Shown here: positions 1 through 8,386 of the stretch, piece after piece
How positions within the stretch are numbered: position 1 is the first letter of the stretch
Layout of the letters: every line of letters starts with the position of its first letter
Assembly: GCA_023412915.1 (NCBI GenBank)
Contig: JAEZRE010000023.1
Location: 71,233-135,232 of the forward strand
Direction: 5' to 3'
Length of the DNA stretch: 64,000 nt
DNA from: Bacillota bacterium
GTDB lineage: Bacteria > Bacillota > Clostridia > Acetivibrionales > DTU013
The notes under the pieces: generated by a model
The model's database searches: none
Told to the model about the DNA's origin: nothing
What the model saw: only the letters and a program-made list of their open reading frames with translations
Made by a program: the position numbers and the translations under genes

Positions 1-477
1 CAGTGTCCTCGTGTCTTCCCTGATAGATCTCAGCCTTTCGGACCTGACCCTTTTGTTCATGGGAAGAAAGCCCTCAAATGCAAATCTGCCGGAAGGCAGC
101 CCGGAAACAACAAGCCCGGTAATCACAGCTGCAGGTCCGGGTATCATCGTAACAGTGATACCCTGCTTTACCGCGAGCTTCACAAGGTCTTCACCAGGAT
201 CTGAAATGCCGGGCGAACCCGCATCTGAAACAATCGCTATATTTTTGCCCTCCAGTAGCTTCTGTACCAGGTAGTTGCCTTTTTCTATCTTATTGTGCTC
301 GTAATAACTGACGAGTGTATTCTTTATCTCAAAATGGTTCAGGAGCTTCAAAGTCTGTCTGGTGTCCTCGGCTGCGATAATATCAGCCTCCCTGAGCACC
401 CTCAGAGCCCTGAAGGTAATATCCTCAAGATTTCCTATCGGAGTCGCCACCAGATAAAGTATTCCCGTATCGCTCAT
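1..477 (-). CDS. rsmI: 16S rRNA (cytidine-1402 2'-O) methyltransferase, 3' part missing
   Basis: Uses S-adenosylmethionine to 2'-O-methylate C1402 of 16S rRNA in the decoding centre. The first 159 residues are in the window, of roughly 280 usual; the gene runs off the left edge. The N-terminus carries the tetrapyrrole-methylase-fold signature ATPIGN (about residues 11-16), AEDTR (36-40), the long motif SDAGSPGISDPG (84-95) and MIPGPAA (111-117). The ATG at 475-477 follows a GGAAGG ribosome site. It lies 46 bp downstream of the tRNA methyltransferase gene, the same neighbourhood as yabB-yazA-yabC in Bacillus subtilis, here without yazA. Confidence 0.93.
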   Translation of the reverse strand, partial: MSDTGILYLVATPIGNLEDITFRALRVLREADIIAAEDTRQTLKLLNHFEIKNTLVSYYEHNKIEKGNYLVQKLLEGKNIAIVSDAGSPGISDPGEDLVKLAVKQGITVTMIPGPAAVITGLVVSGLPSGRFAFEGFLPMNKRVRSERLRSIREDTRTL

Positions 478-523
478 TATTTCGCCTTCCAATAACTTAT
501 TTCATTATTTATAGCAGCACGGC

Positions 524-1276
524 TCATTGCGCCGGCCGGTCCCTGTTATATATTTCGTCTATTTCCTTCGAATAATTACCGTTCTCATCATATATATATA
601 AAGGTTCGAGCACCCTGAGTTCAGGATTGCCATCCCGGGTCCCGCTTATAAGCAGCAGGTTCGGCTTTTTACCCGGTGAGGGATGCACCATTCTGAGCTG
701 CTTGGGCTCTATTCCATTCGAACGCATACTGAAGATAATGTCTGCAAGCCTTTGAGGCCTGTGGACCATCGAGAATTTACCGCCGGGCCTCAGGAGCTTC
801 GCGGCAGCCATGACTACATCCTCGAGCGTGCAAAGCAGCTCGTGTCTCGATATTGCCTTCGTATCTGCCGGATTCAGCAAGCCCCCGCCTTTTTCCATAT
901 AGGGCGGGTTGGATACGACCGCATCGAAGCTTGAAGCCCCGAACAGCTTAACCGCCTCCTTGATATCTCCCAGGACTATATTGACACTATCGCCAAGGCC
1001 GTTCATTTCTATGCTTCGCCTTGCCATTTCAACCATTTCAGCCTGTATTTCGAGGCCGGTCACTTCACGAGGCTTCTTCTTTGCTGCCAGCAGCACTGCG
1101 ATTATGCCGGTACCTGTTCCCAGATCGATGACCCTGCTGCCTGTGGTCACCTGCGCAAAATGAGAAAGCAGCACGGCATCCACGCCAAAGCAGAAGCCAT
1201 TTTTCTTCTGTATGAGCCTCAACCCTTTATATTGCAGATCATCCAGCCTTTCGTCTTCACGAATCCCAGTGTCCAA
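524..1276 (-). CDS. tRNA1(Val) adenine-N6 methyltransferase family protein (YabB/TrmN6-like)
   Basis: SAM-dependent N6-adenine methyltransferase of the YfiC/TrmN6/YabB family, expected to modify adenine in a tRNA; the exact substrate in Firmicutes is not certain. The SAM-binding motif DLGTGTG (about residues 51-57) and the catalytic NPPY motif (123-126) are intact. I chose a TTG start at 1274-1276 because GAAAGGGG lies 7 bases before it and the product (250 aa) then matches YabB length. The in-frame ATG at 1327 has no usable ribosome site and would add 17 unconserved-looking residues. It sits between the ferredoxin gene and rsmI in one minus-strand transcription unit. Confidence 0.88.
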   Translation of the reverse strand: MDTGIREDERLDDLQYKGLRLIQKKNGFCFGVDAVLLSHFAQVTTGSRVIDLGTGTGIIAVLLAAKKKPREVTGLEIQAEMVEMARRSIEMNGLGDSVNIVLGDIKEAVKLFGASSFDAVVSNPPYMEKGGGLLNPADTKAISRHELLCTLEDVVMAAAKLLRPGGKFSMVHRPQRLADIIFSMRSNGIEPKQLRMVHPSPGKKPNLLLISGTRDGNPELRVLEPLYIYDENGNYSKEIDEIYNRDRPAQ

Positions 1277-1373
1277 GTAAAAGCCCCTTTCAAAGAAATC
1301 ATCGGCGCAAACTAAATAAGGAGCCATGCCTCAGCTAAATGCCGATGCCTGACCCCTTAATTCCAGCTGGATA

Positions 1374-1544
1374 TTACTCCGGTTTCGGAGCATCAACGGG
1401 ACATACGTTTGCACACGATCCACATTCAATACATGCGTCAGCATCTATAACATATTTGCCGTCACCTGCCGAAATGCATGATACCGGGCACTCGGATTCA
1501 CATGAGCCACAGCTGATACATTCATCACTAATTATATATGCCAT
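1374..1544 (-). CDS. 2[4Fe-4S] ferredoxin, 56 aa
   Basis: Small clostridial-type electron carrier. Two CxxCxxCxxxC-type clusters are visible: C9-C12-C15 with C19, and C38-C41-C44 with C48; C23 is an extra cysteine. Length of 56 aa is normal for the family. The ATG at 1542-1544 is preceded by a near-perfect AGGAGGTG site, so this is a real gene despite its size. It lies between ricT and the tRNA methyltransferase gene, where Bacillus carries yabA. RicT-type proteins bind Fe-S clusters, so a functional link is imaginable, but nothing in the sequence proves it. Confidence 0.93.
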   Translation of the reverse strand: MAYIISDECISCGSCESECPVSCISAGDGKYVIDADACIECGSCANVCPVDAPKPE

Positions 1545-1680
1545 CAGGAACACCTCCTCAGACTTTTTGTTTACTTAATGTAAAAGTAAGCCTTTACTAT
1601 TCTACCACCAAAGTATTGTTATGAAAATACTTTTTCATAAAAACAAAAAACTATTCTCTGCCGCCCGACCACCGCGCCTG

Positions 1681-2550
1681 TTAGTCCTCGAGCGCTTTCA
1701 ACGCCTCTATATCCGCGTCGCTGTCCTCGCGGACGGTCACATCCTTGATTAACTTGATTTCATTAAATTTATAAGACCTCAGATCCGTCTCGTTGCCCTT
1801 GTCCAGTCTGACTTTGACGATCTCCCTGATCAGGTAAGTCTCTACGACCACGCCCTGGCCTTCGGGAGTCTCAACGATCGCTCCGGTCTTCGGAGCTCTC
1901 TTTATTATCGACTCGTAGGCGTCCTGCTCATACTTGAGGCAGCACATCAGCCTGCCGCATGTTCCGGATATCTTGGTAGGATTGAGGGACAGCCCCTGTT
2001 CCTTTGCCATTTTAATCGATACCGGCTGGAATTCCCCAAGGTACGAGCTGCAGCAGAGCACTCTTCCACACACTCCGATGCCGCCCATCATTTTAGATTC
2101 ATCCCTGACGCCTATCTGACGCAGTTCTATACGTGTCTTGAACACTGCCGCAAGGTCCTTGACAAGTTCTCTGAAATCGACCCTGCCGTCGGCTGTAAAG
2201 TAAAACAATATTTTATTGTTATCGAAGGTATATTCCACATCGATTAATTTCATTTCAAGGTTGTGATCCCTGATTTTCTGGAGACAGGTCGCAAAGGCTT
2301 CCTTCTCCTTCCGTCTGTTATCCGACGCATGCTTTACATCATCTTCCGTCGCGACACGCATGACTTTTTTCAGCGGAGCGACGATCTCATCGTCGGAAAT
2401 TTCGCGGGTCGGAATGACAGCTTCTCCGAATTCTATTCCCCTCGCCGTTTCAACTATCACGTTGGCTCCGGCATCTATTTCAAACTGATCAGGGTCGAAG
2501 TAATATACCTTTCCGGCCTTCTTAAACCTGACTCCAACCACCTTTACCAT
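1681..2550 (-). CDS. ricT: RicT/YaaT, PSP1-domain Fe-S protein (Y-complex)
   Basis: RicT is part of the RicA-RicF-RicT (Y) complex, which in B. subtilis binds iron-sulfur clusters, promotes mRNA processing by RNase Y and supports sporulation and competence. The 289-aa protein has the C-terminal PSP1 domain. Six cysteines, C161, C166/C167, C198 and C203/C204, lie in the two conserved motifs CGRVLCC and CGRLMCC. The ATG shares one base with the holB stop codon (TAATG), so the two genes are translationally coupled. The ricA and ricF partners are not in this window. Confidence 0.93.
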   Translation of the reverse strand: MVKVVGVRFKKAGKVYYFDPDQFEIDAGANVIVETARGIEFGEAVIPTREISDDEIVAPLKKVMRVATEDDVKHASDNRRKEKEAFATCLQKIRDHNLEMKLIDVEYTFDNNKILFYFTADGRVDFRELVKDLAAVFKTRIELRQIGVRDESKMMGGIGVCGRVLCCSSYLGEFQPVSIKMAKEQGLSLNPTKISGTCGRLMCCLKYEQDAYESIIKRAPKTGAIVETPEGQGVVVETYLIREIVKVRLDKGNETDLRSYKFNEIKLIKDVTVREDSDADIEALKALED

Positions 2551-3536
2551 TAAAAATCCTCCCGAAGACTAATCAACAAATTATCTACTACCAGCTGCAT
2601 GTTGGCATTCTGTTTCAACGCCCTGCGGGCAGCTTCCAAAGCATCGATTCTGCCCACGACCCCGCGGCTTGTGCGCATTTGGGCATTATTAAATATCATA
2701 TCCTTTTTATCTGAATTAATCAACATATTTTCGTTTCCAGTCTCACACATTATCAGCAAATCCCTGTAATAAAGCAGCATTATGTCCAACAGCAAACCTG
2801 CACTGTCCCTGTTCTCCTCAATGAGGGCTGTAAATTCCAGTATGCTGGCGGTTTTTCCCTTCTCGACGCCCGGCAGCAACGCAAGTACGTGTTCCCTCAG
2901 TCTTGAGAAATCCCCCGAGCCTGCAAGTTCCAGAGCAAGGCCTATATTTCCGTCTGCATAATCGATAGCCAGCCCGGCCTTCCCTTCTTCCTTTCCCAAT
3001 ATCGTGGTCAAAGCCTGACGCACCTGGTCTCGCGTGTATTTCTTGAAATGCAGCTGCTGCGCCCGTGAGCGTACGGTTTCAAGGAGGGCCTCATAATTCG
3101 CAGTGAGAAGTATTATGACCACATATTCCGGCGGTTCCTCAAAAGTCTTCAGCAGGCAGTTCTGCGCCTGCTCCGTCATTTTTGACGCATCCTCGACGAT
3201 GTATACCTTCCGCTTCGAATACATCGGCTTAATCGCGACGTCCCCCTGGACGCCCCTTATCATATCCACGCCTATGCTGGTTTCATCGGTATCAATACTG
3301 TGAAAATCGGGGTTCGAGTCATTTTCGAAAAGCTGGCAGGGAATGCATTTCCCGCAGGTCTTTCCGTCCTTTGGAGCATCACACAACAAAAGACCGGCAA
3401 ACAGATGGGCTATCGTTTTCTTTCCCATGCCGGCCGGTCCCGTAAAAATATATGCGTGTCCGACTCTGTTTTCAGACAATGCTCTTTCGAGGCTGCCAAC
3501 AACCTCTTTTTGCCCTATGATCCCGCTGAAATCCAT
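2550..3536 (-). CDS. holB: DNA polymerase III clamp-loader subunit delta'
   Basis: Stator subunit of the clamp loader that opens the beta clamp during replication; cytoplasmic. The 328-aa AAA+ protein has a P-loop-like GPAGMGKKT (residues 33-41) and a zinc module formed by C52, C61, C64 and C67. Its C-terminal third is the alpha-helical collar. Synteny with darA-yaaR upstream and ricT downstream is the standard Firmicutes arrangement. Two copies of a 49-bp structured repeat occupy nearly all of the gap between yaaR and this gene, so they would lie in or near its 5' untranslated region. Confidence 0.95.
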   Translation of the reverse strand: MDFSGIIGQKEVVGSLERALSENRVGHAYIFTGPAGMGKKTIAHLFAGLLLCDAPKDGKTCGKCIPCQLFENDSNPDFHSIDTDETSIGVDMIRGVQGDVAIKPMYSKRKVYIVEDASKMTEQAQNCLLKTFEEPPEYVVIILLTANYEALLETVRSRAQQLHFKKYTRDQVRQALTTILGKEEGKAGLAIDYADGNIGLALELAGSGDFSRLREHVLALLPGVEKGKTASILEFTALIEENRDSAGLLLDIMLLYYRDLLIMCETGNENMLINSDKKDMIFNNAQMRTSRGVVGRIDALEAARRALKQNANMQLVVDNLLISLREDF

Positions 3537-3553
3537 TTATTGCTCCTATCCTG

Positions 3554-3651
3554 TCTTTGTACGTTTTAAATGAAATCCGCGCCTCAGGGGCGCTAAACGT
3601 ACTCTTTGTACGTTTTAAATGAAATCCGCGCCTCAGGGGCGCTAAACATAC
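3554..3651 (-). repeat. Tandem pair of a 49-bp structured element (family A), before holB
   Basis: Two adjacent 49-bp units (3554-3602 and 3603-3651) differ at a single base near the 3' end of each. Each unit has a perfect inner hairpin GCGCC...GGCGC and an outer stem GTACGTTT/AAACGTAC, which has one mismatch in the second copy. The strand given is that of the downstream gene. The same element occurs at 39037-39134 with a different but still complementary outer stem. This suggests that the fold, not only the sequence, is maintained. Confidence 0.85.
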
Positions 3652-3654
3652 TTC

Positions 3655-4107
3655 CTACCAGTACAGGTCGAGTATCAGTCCCCTGATGTCTTCCAAACGC
3701 CTGAGAAGGTTTATGTTGTCCTTCTCCCCGTTCAGTACCTCCTGCGTGAGTTTGTCCAATTCGTCATTGATGCTCTGAACTATCGCATAGACCTTATGCC
3801 TTCCCCTTCTGTCGAGCAGGCTTTTCTTCGAGAATTTTCTCGAATTTCCGAGCGCAGTCTCAAGGAATTCGGCAATAAGCTTCTTGTATATTTTCAGTTC
3901 CCGGACATCCACCCTCCTGGAGAGAGCCTCGCCCTGCTTCACGATGTCCTGTACAAGCTTTTCGAGGCGTTGCTCATAACCGAGTTCCTCCGCTTTTACC
4001 AGCTGGTTTTGGAAATCGGCATTTTTGCCCGCTTTTATCTTTACCTCTTCCTTGACCGGCATGCCGGATAATCCCGAGGGATTACCCAAAGTATCGACGA
4101 CCTTCAA
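3655..4107 (-). CDS. yaaR: YaaR family protein (DUF327)
   Basis: Conserved Firmicutes protein of unknown molecular function. The 150-aa product is mostly charged alpha helix: residues 35-70 and 105-140 look helical or coiled-coil, with no signal peptide or membrane segment. It is recognised by its sequence (for example GRHKVYAIVQSINDELD near residue 103) and by its fixed position between darA and holB. In B. subtilis yaaR belongs to the same cluster as the cyclic-di-AMP receptor gene. No catalytic motif is visible. Confidence 0.85.
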   Translation of the reverse strand: MKVVDTLGNPSGLSGMPVKEEVKIKAGKNADFQNQLVKAEELGYEQRLEKLVQDIVKQGEALSRRVDVRELKIYKKLIAEFLETALGNSRKFSKKSLLDRRGRHKVYAIVQSINDELDKLTQEVLNGEKDNINLLRRLEDIRGLILDLYW

Positions 4108-4143
4108 AGGTATACCTCCGTGCTCGCAGCTCCGCCTACAGGA

Positions 4144-4473
4144 CTAAGCCTTCTCAAAACGTTCTACGTCCAGAATGAAAATCGTGGCGCCGCCTACGAC
4201 TACTTCGACAGGATACGGGATGAACATCCCTCCCATGCCGTTCGGAGTCATGCTTGAGTTTATAACCTGTTTCCTGCTCTTCGACTTTCTCTTGATAACG
4301 TCGATGACAGCGTCCAGACTGGCCTCCTCAACACCCACCAGCAAAGTCGTATTGCCGGCCTTCAGAAAACCGCCCGACGAACAGAGTTTGGTAACGCTGA
4401 ATCCGTTTTTGTTAAGCTCCTCCATGACCTTTGCTCCATCTTCATCATGAACGATCGCAAATACAAGTTTCAT
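4144..4473 (-). CDS. darA: Cyclic-di-AMP receptor, PII-like (DarA/YaaQ)
   Basis: PII-like trimeric protein that binds the second messenger c-di-AMP; the downstream target is still poorly defined in the family. The 109-aa length is typical. The sequence shows the PII-like ferredoxin fold, with KLVFAIVHDEDG at the start, the SGGFLKAGNTTLLVGVE segment (about 33-49) and a long B-loop region rich in K, S and N followed by GMGGMFIP. It lies directly after tmk with 32 bp between them and before yaaR, as in Bacillus. Confidence 0.93.
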   Translation of the reverse strand: MKLVFAIVHDEDGAKVMEELNKNGFSVTKLCSSGGFLKAGNTTLLVGVEEASLDAVIDVIKRKSKSRKQVINSSMTPNGMGGMFIPYPVEVVVGGATIFILDVERFEKA

Positions 4474-4505
4474 ACGCTCAACCTCCCTTTGAAAGTATTA
4501 TACAT

Positions 4506-5144
4506 CTATACAAACTTTATGAAACCCAGTGTCGTTTCCAGCTGCCTTCGAATATCCAGCCAGACTTCCTCCTCCGACCTCGAAGCGTCAATAGTCTTTA
4601 TCCTGTCCGGAAACCCTTTGGCCAATTCCTTATATCCGTTGTAAACCTTCCTGTGAAAATCCATCATTTCATTTTCTATCCTGTCGCTTCCCGTCGATTC
4701 CATTCTTCTTTTCAGTCCTATTTCGGGATCCAGGTCGAGAAAGAAGGTTACATCGGGCATCAATCCGTTTATCGCTATATTCGTTATATTCCGGAGTCTG
4801 TCCAGCGCGATCCCCCTGCCAAAACCCTGATATGCGTAAAAGGAATCCACATACCTGTCGCAGATGACCGTAACGTTTTTTTCGACTGCCGGCCTTATCA
4901 CCTGTTCCACCAGTTGAGCCCGTGCCGCCGAATACAGAAGCAGTTCGGCGGTAGCTGACATTTCAGTATATGCCGGGTCCAGTATTATGGAGCGTATATT
5001 TTCACTGATGCGCGTCCCGCCCGGTTCCCTGGTAAGAAGCACTTCACAGCCCATCGAGGTAAGGTGCTCCCGCATTCTCATTATCTGTGTCGTCTTTCCG
5101 CTTCCGTCCGTGCCTTCAACTGTAACAAACAATCCCCGATTCAT
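4506..5144 (-). CDS. tmk: Thymidylate kinase
   Basis: Phosphorylates dTMP to dTDP with ATP, an essential step in dTTP synthesis. The 212-aa protein has the P-loop GTDGSGKTT (residues 11-19), the DRY motif within CDRYVDSFYAYQG that binds dTMP, and a lid region ending in RMESTGSDRIE. Length is standard. It is the first gene of the darA-yaaR-holB-ricT block. The 230 bp between it and the decarboxylase gene upstream hold an intergenic repeat of family B. Confidence 0.95.
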   Translation of the reverse strand: MNRGLFVTVEGTDGSGKTTQIMRMREHLTSMGCEVLLTREPGGTRISENIRSIILDPAYTEMSATAELLLYSAARAQLVEQVIRPAVEKNVTVICDRYVDSFYAYQGFGRGIALDRLRNITNIAINGLMPDVTFFLDLDPEIGLKRRMESTGSDRIENEMMDFHRKVYNGYKELAKGFPDRIKTIDASRSEEEVWLDIRRQLETTLGFIKFV

Positions 5145-5204
5145 ATTTACCCACCTGTATGCTGCTTCTACCCGTTATTTAATTACTTAAGCGTCCTTTA
5201 TCGC

Positions 5205-5340
5205 TTCAGCGACATGAGGGGACGTTCTTCGCAACGGTACTCACCAGGGACACTCCTTGCAACGGTATCCATTGGGGACATTCCTTGCAACGGTAACTGA
5301 CGGTGTGTCCCCTGACCTTAAACGGTGTCTCCCTTTACAT
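5205..5340. repeat. Intergenic repeat family B, copy 1 (three internal units)
   Basis: Three imperfect iterations of a 28-bp unit (GGGGAC...CTTGCAACGGTA; GGGAC starts at 5218, 5246 and 5274). They are followed by two copies of the opposite-facing GGTGTGTCCC end. Left and right ends are inverted with respect to each other. Related elements lie at 9211-9300 with two units and 10327-10410 with one unit. No ORF fits, and the element fills most of the gap between tmk and the decarboxylase gene. Confidence 0.8.
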
Positions 5341-5375
5341 TATACCTTATCGGCGGCATGCTTGCCACCAATGAT

Positions 5376-6770
5376 TTATTTCCTGTCAAGGACCGCTACC
5401 GTGCCGTCCTCCCCGACTCCATGCACCGAACCGCCTGAACTGACGAGCGCCATTAAATAATCGACAATATCCCGGCTTATTATCTCCCCGGGACAAACCA
5501 GCGGCAAACCGGGAGGATACGGCGAGATCGTGCCTCTGCTCGTTCTGCCTGCGGCGTCTTCGAGCGGTATACGGTCGATCCCGGACTCGAGTATCATAGA
5601 AGGGCTCACCGTCTGTATCAACCTCTTTAATCCCTGGTATTCGGCGGCAATTGACATAATTTCGCCCAATTCCGCCACATTATCGTGCACATGTGTCTTT
5701 TCCAGATTGGAAAGCGCCGAGAAAAGTCTTCCTACGCTTTCGGTATCATCAGCAACCGTAGCTATACACACGACATTGAACAGGTCCGACATCTCAACCT
5801 GTATGTTATGGCCTTCCCGGAGAAGCCTTTCGGCGCCATAACCTGTAATGCCTATACCTGCCGTATTTGCGGTTATTCTAGTCACATCCAACTCAAAACC
5901 TGGCAACGCTTTACGATCCAATAATCTGATACCGCTGTTACAAAATTCGTCCGACGAAGAGCTTATCGAAGAGAGCAGTCCACCAAGCAGGTTTTTGCCG
6001 TTTTTCTCCATAAGCTCTCTAGCTACGTCAAGATATGTCATAATAACATAGGACGGGCTTGTGGTCTGGAACATATCAAGAAAATATTCGAGCCTCTCCC
6101 GGTCAATCCGGTCCGAGCCGACATGAAGATAGGCGCCCTGTGTAAATGCCGGAAGCGTTTTATGGGCGCTCTGTATGCACAGGTCCGCACCGGCTTCGAG
6201 CGCGCCCGCAGGAAGCTCGGGATGGAATGAAAGATGCGCGCCGTGGGCTTCGTCGACAATTAGTATTTTATTATACTTATGAACTATTTCAGAGATTTTT
6301 TTGATGTCGCTGCAGACACCATAATAATTGGGCCGTGTGATGAGAACGCCTGCCGCGTCGGGCATTTCGAACAGCGCCTTCTCGACAGCCTGCGGCGTAA
6401 TGCCCGTATTTATTCCGAATTCGGTGGAGTACTCCGGCAGTATGTATGCCGGATAAACGCCTCTTAGCAGCATTCCGTTTATCACGGCGCTGTGTGAATC
6501 GCGTCCGGCGATAAGGTGATCACCTGGCTTGCAAACGGCTGATATAGCGGCATGAAGACCGACAGTACTTCCGTTGACAAGAAAATAACTGTTTTTCGCT
6601 CCGAAGGCTCGGGCAGCCAGTTCCTGGGCTTCTTTCAACACGCCTGCCGGAGCGTGCAAATTATCCAGGCCTGGTATTTCCGTCAGATCCAGCTTTTCGA
6701 TCTCCGACAGAAACCTCTTCGGGATACCCTTTCCCAGCTTGTGACCAGGCATATGGAAAGGGACCGGCAA
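5376..6770 (-). CDS. Orn/Lys/Arg decarboxylase family PLP enzyme
   Basis: Fold-type I PLP enzyme, probably an arginine or lysine decarboxylase making polyamine precursors; substrate cannot be read from sequence. Visible features are HMPGHK (residues 6-11), DEAHGAH (173-179) and the PLP lysine K204 in SAHKT. The family's N-terminus (NTPVYSAI... then PFHMPGHK) continues in frame upstream to about 6812. No ATG, GTG or TTG precedes it there, and the first available start codon is the TTG at 6770. This could be a rare start codon, a one-base change near 6814, or a truncated start. The protein is close to the YaaO-type short decarboxylases found beside tmk in Bacilli. Confidence 0.9.
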   Translation of the reverse strand: MPVPFHMPGHKLGKGIPKRFLSEIEKLDLTEIPGLDNLHAPAGVLKEAQELAARAFGAKNSYFLVNGSTVGLHAAISAVCKPGDHLIAGRDSHSAVINGMLLRGVYPAYILPEYSTEFGINTGITPQAVEKALFEMPDAAGVLITRPNYYGVCSDIKKISEIVHKYNKILIVDEAHGAHLSFHPELPAGALEAGADLCIQSAHKTLPAFTQGAYLHVGSDRIDRERLEYFLDMFQTTSPSYVIMTYLDVARELMEKNGKNLLGGLLSSISSSSDEFCNSGIRLLDRKALPGFELDVTRITANTAGIGITGYGAERLLREGHNIQVEMSDLFNVVCIATVADDTESVGRLFSALSNLEKTHVHDNVAELGEIMSIAAEYQGLKRLIQTVSPSMILESGIDRIPLEDAAGRTSRGTISPYPPGLPLVCPGEIISRDIVDYLMALVSSGGSVHGVGEDGTVAVLDRK

Positions 6771-6820
6771 TTTTTCAGTATAGGATCTTATTGCGCTGTA
6801 GACAGGCGTATTCCAATTTC

Positions 6821-7612
6821 CTATTGCTGCTCTCCTCTTATCTCATTCCTGTTTTTTTCATATATAATTCGAAGTCCTTCAAGCGTAAGGCGACCGTTTA
6901 CCTCATCTATGGTCTCGGCTTCGGACGCGATGAATTTTGCGAGCCCGCCCGTCGCTATGACTTTAATGTTTTCTTCCTTCATTTCCTGTTTAATCTTGTT
7001 AACAAGGTAATTGACCTGGCCGACATATCCGTGGAACACGCCTGATTGCATGCCCGCCGATGTGTTGCGTGCGATGACAGCGCCGTGCTTTGTCAGATCG
7101 ATCCTTGGCAGCTTCGCAGTTCTTTGATACAAAGCGTCGGCTGCAATTTTGATGCCGGGACATATCACGCCTCCGAGAAATTCCCCTTTGGAGGAGATTG
7201 CGTTGAAGGTGGTAGCTGTTCCGAAATCCACTACGATGACAGGTCCGCCATATATCTCATAGGCCGCGACTGCGTTTACGATCCTGTCCGCTCCCAGTTC
7301 GCGCGGGTTTTCGTATTTTATATTAATTCCCGTTTTGATGCCCGGTCCGATAAGTATGGGATCCTTCTTCAGATACCTCTCGATGGCATGTTCGAGAGAG
7401 AACATTACCGGCGGCACGACCGATGCGATTATGACCGCCTCTATATCTTCTATTGCAAGCTTTTCGTGGTTGAAAAAGTTGATGAAATACATGCCGAACT
7501 CATCGGCTGTCCATTCCCTGTTTGTACCGACCTTCCAATGTGCTATAAGCTTGCTGTTGTCATAAACGCCAAACCTGATATTGGTGTTGCCTACGTTCAC
7601 TGCCAAAAGCAC
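6821..7612 (-). CDS. coaX: Type III pantothenate kinase
   Basis: First step of coenzyme A synthesis: ATP-dependent phosphorylation of pantothenate by the CoaX class, which is not inhibited by CoA. The 263-aa ASKHA-fold protein shows the phosphate-binding start VNVGNTN (5-11), the conserved GADRIVNA (107-114) and DFGTATT (129-135), then TGGLA near the end. Its stop is very close to the reading frame of the downstream decarboxylase, so the two genes are probably co-transcribed. Confidence 0.95.
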   Translation of the reverse strand: MLLAVNVGNTNIRFGVYDNSKLIAHWKVGTNREWTADEFGMYFINFFNHEKLAIEDIEAVIIASVVPPVMFSLEHAIERYLKKDPILIGPGIKTGINIKYENPRELGADRIVNAVAAYEIYGGPVIVVDFGTATTFNAISSKGEFLGGVICPGIKIAADALYQRTAKLPRIDLTKHGAVIARNTSAGMQSGVFHGYVGQVNYLVNKIKQEMKEENIKVIATGGLAKFIASEAETIDEVNGRLTLEGLRIIYEKNRNEIRGEQQ

Positions 7613-7651
7613 TGTAAAACCCTCCGTATCAGTAAAGCGGAAGCTTACCCT

Positions 7652-8338
7652 CTAAAGCTTCATGCTCCTGATTTCCTTTATCTCAAGATCTATTTCCTTT
7701 TCTAGCCTTATGATATCCTGCTTGATATCGTCTATGGTCTCTTCTGCCCTGGTTCTCTGATTATTACCGTACCTGGCCTGCTGTACGCCGGAATACTGCC
7801 TTGGCTGGACGTCTCTTTCCGCTTCTCTTGTCTCTCTAGGCTTTTCACGGTCGCGATAATAACCCCTCTGCTGCCCGTTTTCCTTGCCGGGCTGTTCATG
7901 CTGCTTGGGCTGGTGCATATTATTTCTAGGCTGAAAATGTACATGGTTGTTATTCTGGGACTGGTTTTGCCCCTGCGGTTCCTTATTGGCTGAAGCCTGC
8001 GCATCGGAATTCTGCTGGCTCTGCTGATTCTGCTGCCTTTGCTGATTCTGTTGGCGGGCTTGATTATGCTGTCTTTGTCCCTGATTATAGCCCTGATAAT
8101 TTCTATTACGGTTCTGCTCATTTCTGGGCTGTTCGTTTCTCTGCGACTCATTCCTCGGCTGATCGTTCTTCGGCTGTTCGCCTTTGGGTTGATCGTTCTT
8201 CGGCTGTTCGCCTTTGGGCTGCTCGTTTCTGGGCTGCTCGTTTCTGGGCTGTTCGCTTCTGGGTTGTTCATTTCTCGGCTGCCCGGCTGCAGCTTTTTCC
8301 GTATTCTGGGTATTTGAGGCCTGATTATTATCGACCAT
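7652..8338 (-). CDS. Q/N-rich, repeat-containing hydrophilic protein
   Basis: I do not recognise a family. After about 18 residues, the protein is built of 5-residue repeats of the type QPRNE, QPKGE and QPKND (about residues 19-75). It continues as a long Q/N-rich tract and ends in a charged coiled-coil-like helix (last 30 residues, DDIKQDIIRLEKEI and following). There is no signal peptide or membrane segment. The composition suggests an intrinsically disordered, possibly RNA-binding or condensate-forming protein with a C-terminal oligomerisation helix. The reading frame is open over 228 codons and starts at an ATG after GGAGGG, which supports a real gene. Confidence 0.75.
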   Translation of the reverse strand: MVDNNQASNTQNTEKAAAGQPRNEQPRSEQPRNEQPRNEQPKGEQPKNDQPKGEQPKNDQPRNESQRNEQPRNEQNRNRNYQGYNQGQRQHNQARQQNQQRQQNQQSQQNSDAQASANKEPQGQNQSQNNNHVHFQPRNNMHQPKQHEQPGKENGQQRGYYRDREKPRETREAERDVQPRQYSGVQQARYGNNQRTRAEETIDDIKQDIIRLEKEIDLEIKEIRSMKL

Positions 8339-8386
8339 CGATTTTCCCTCCAGTCAATTCGCTTAACTTATTTTATTTTAAATACG

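Noticed and set aside
1605..1640. Short AT-rich hairpin after the ricT gene
   Set aside because: AAAGTATT/AATACTTT stem is weak and lacks a T-run on either strand; not reported as a terminator.
8039..8317. Hydrophobic plus-strand frame opposite the Q/N-rich gene
   Set aside because: It is the complement of Gln/Arg/Asn repeats and has no ribosome site.
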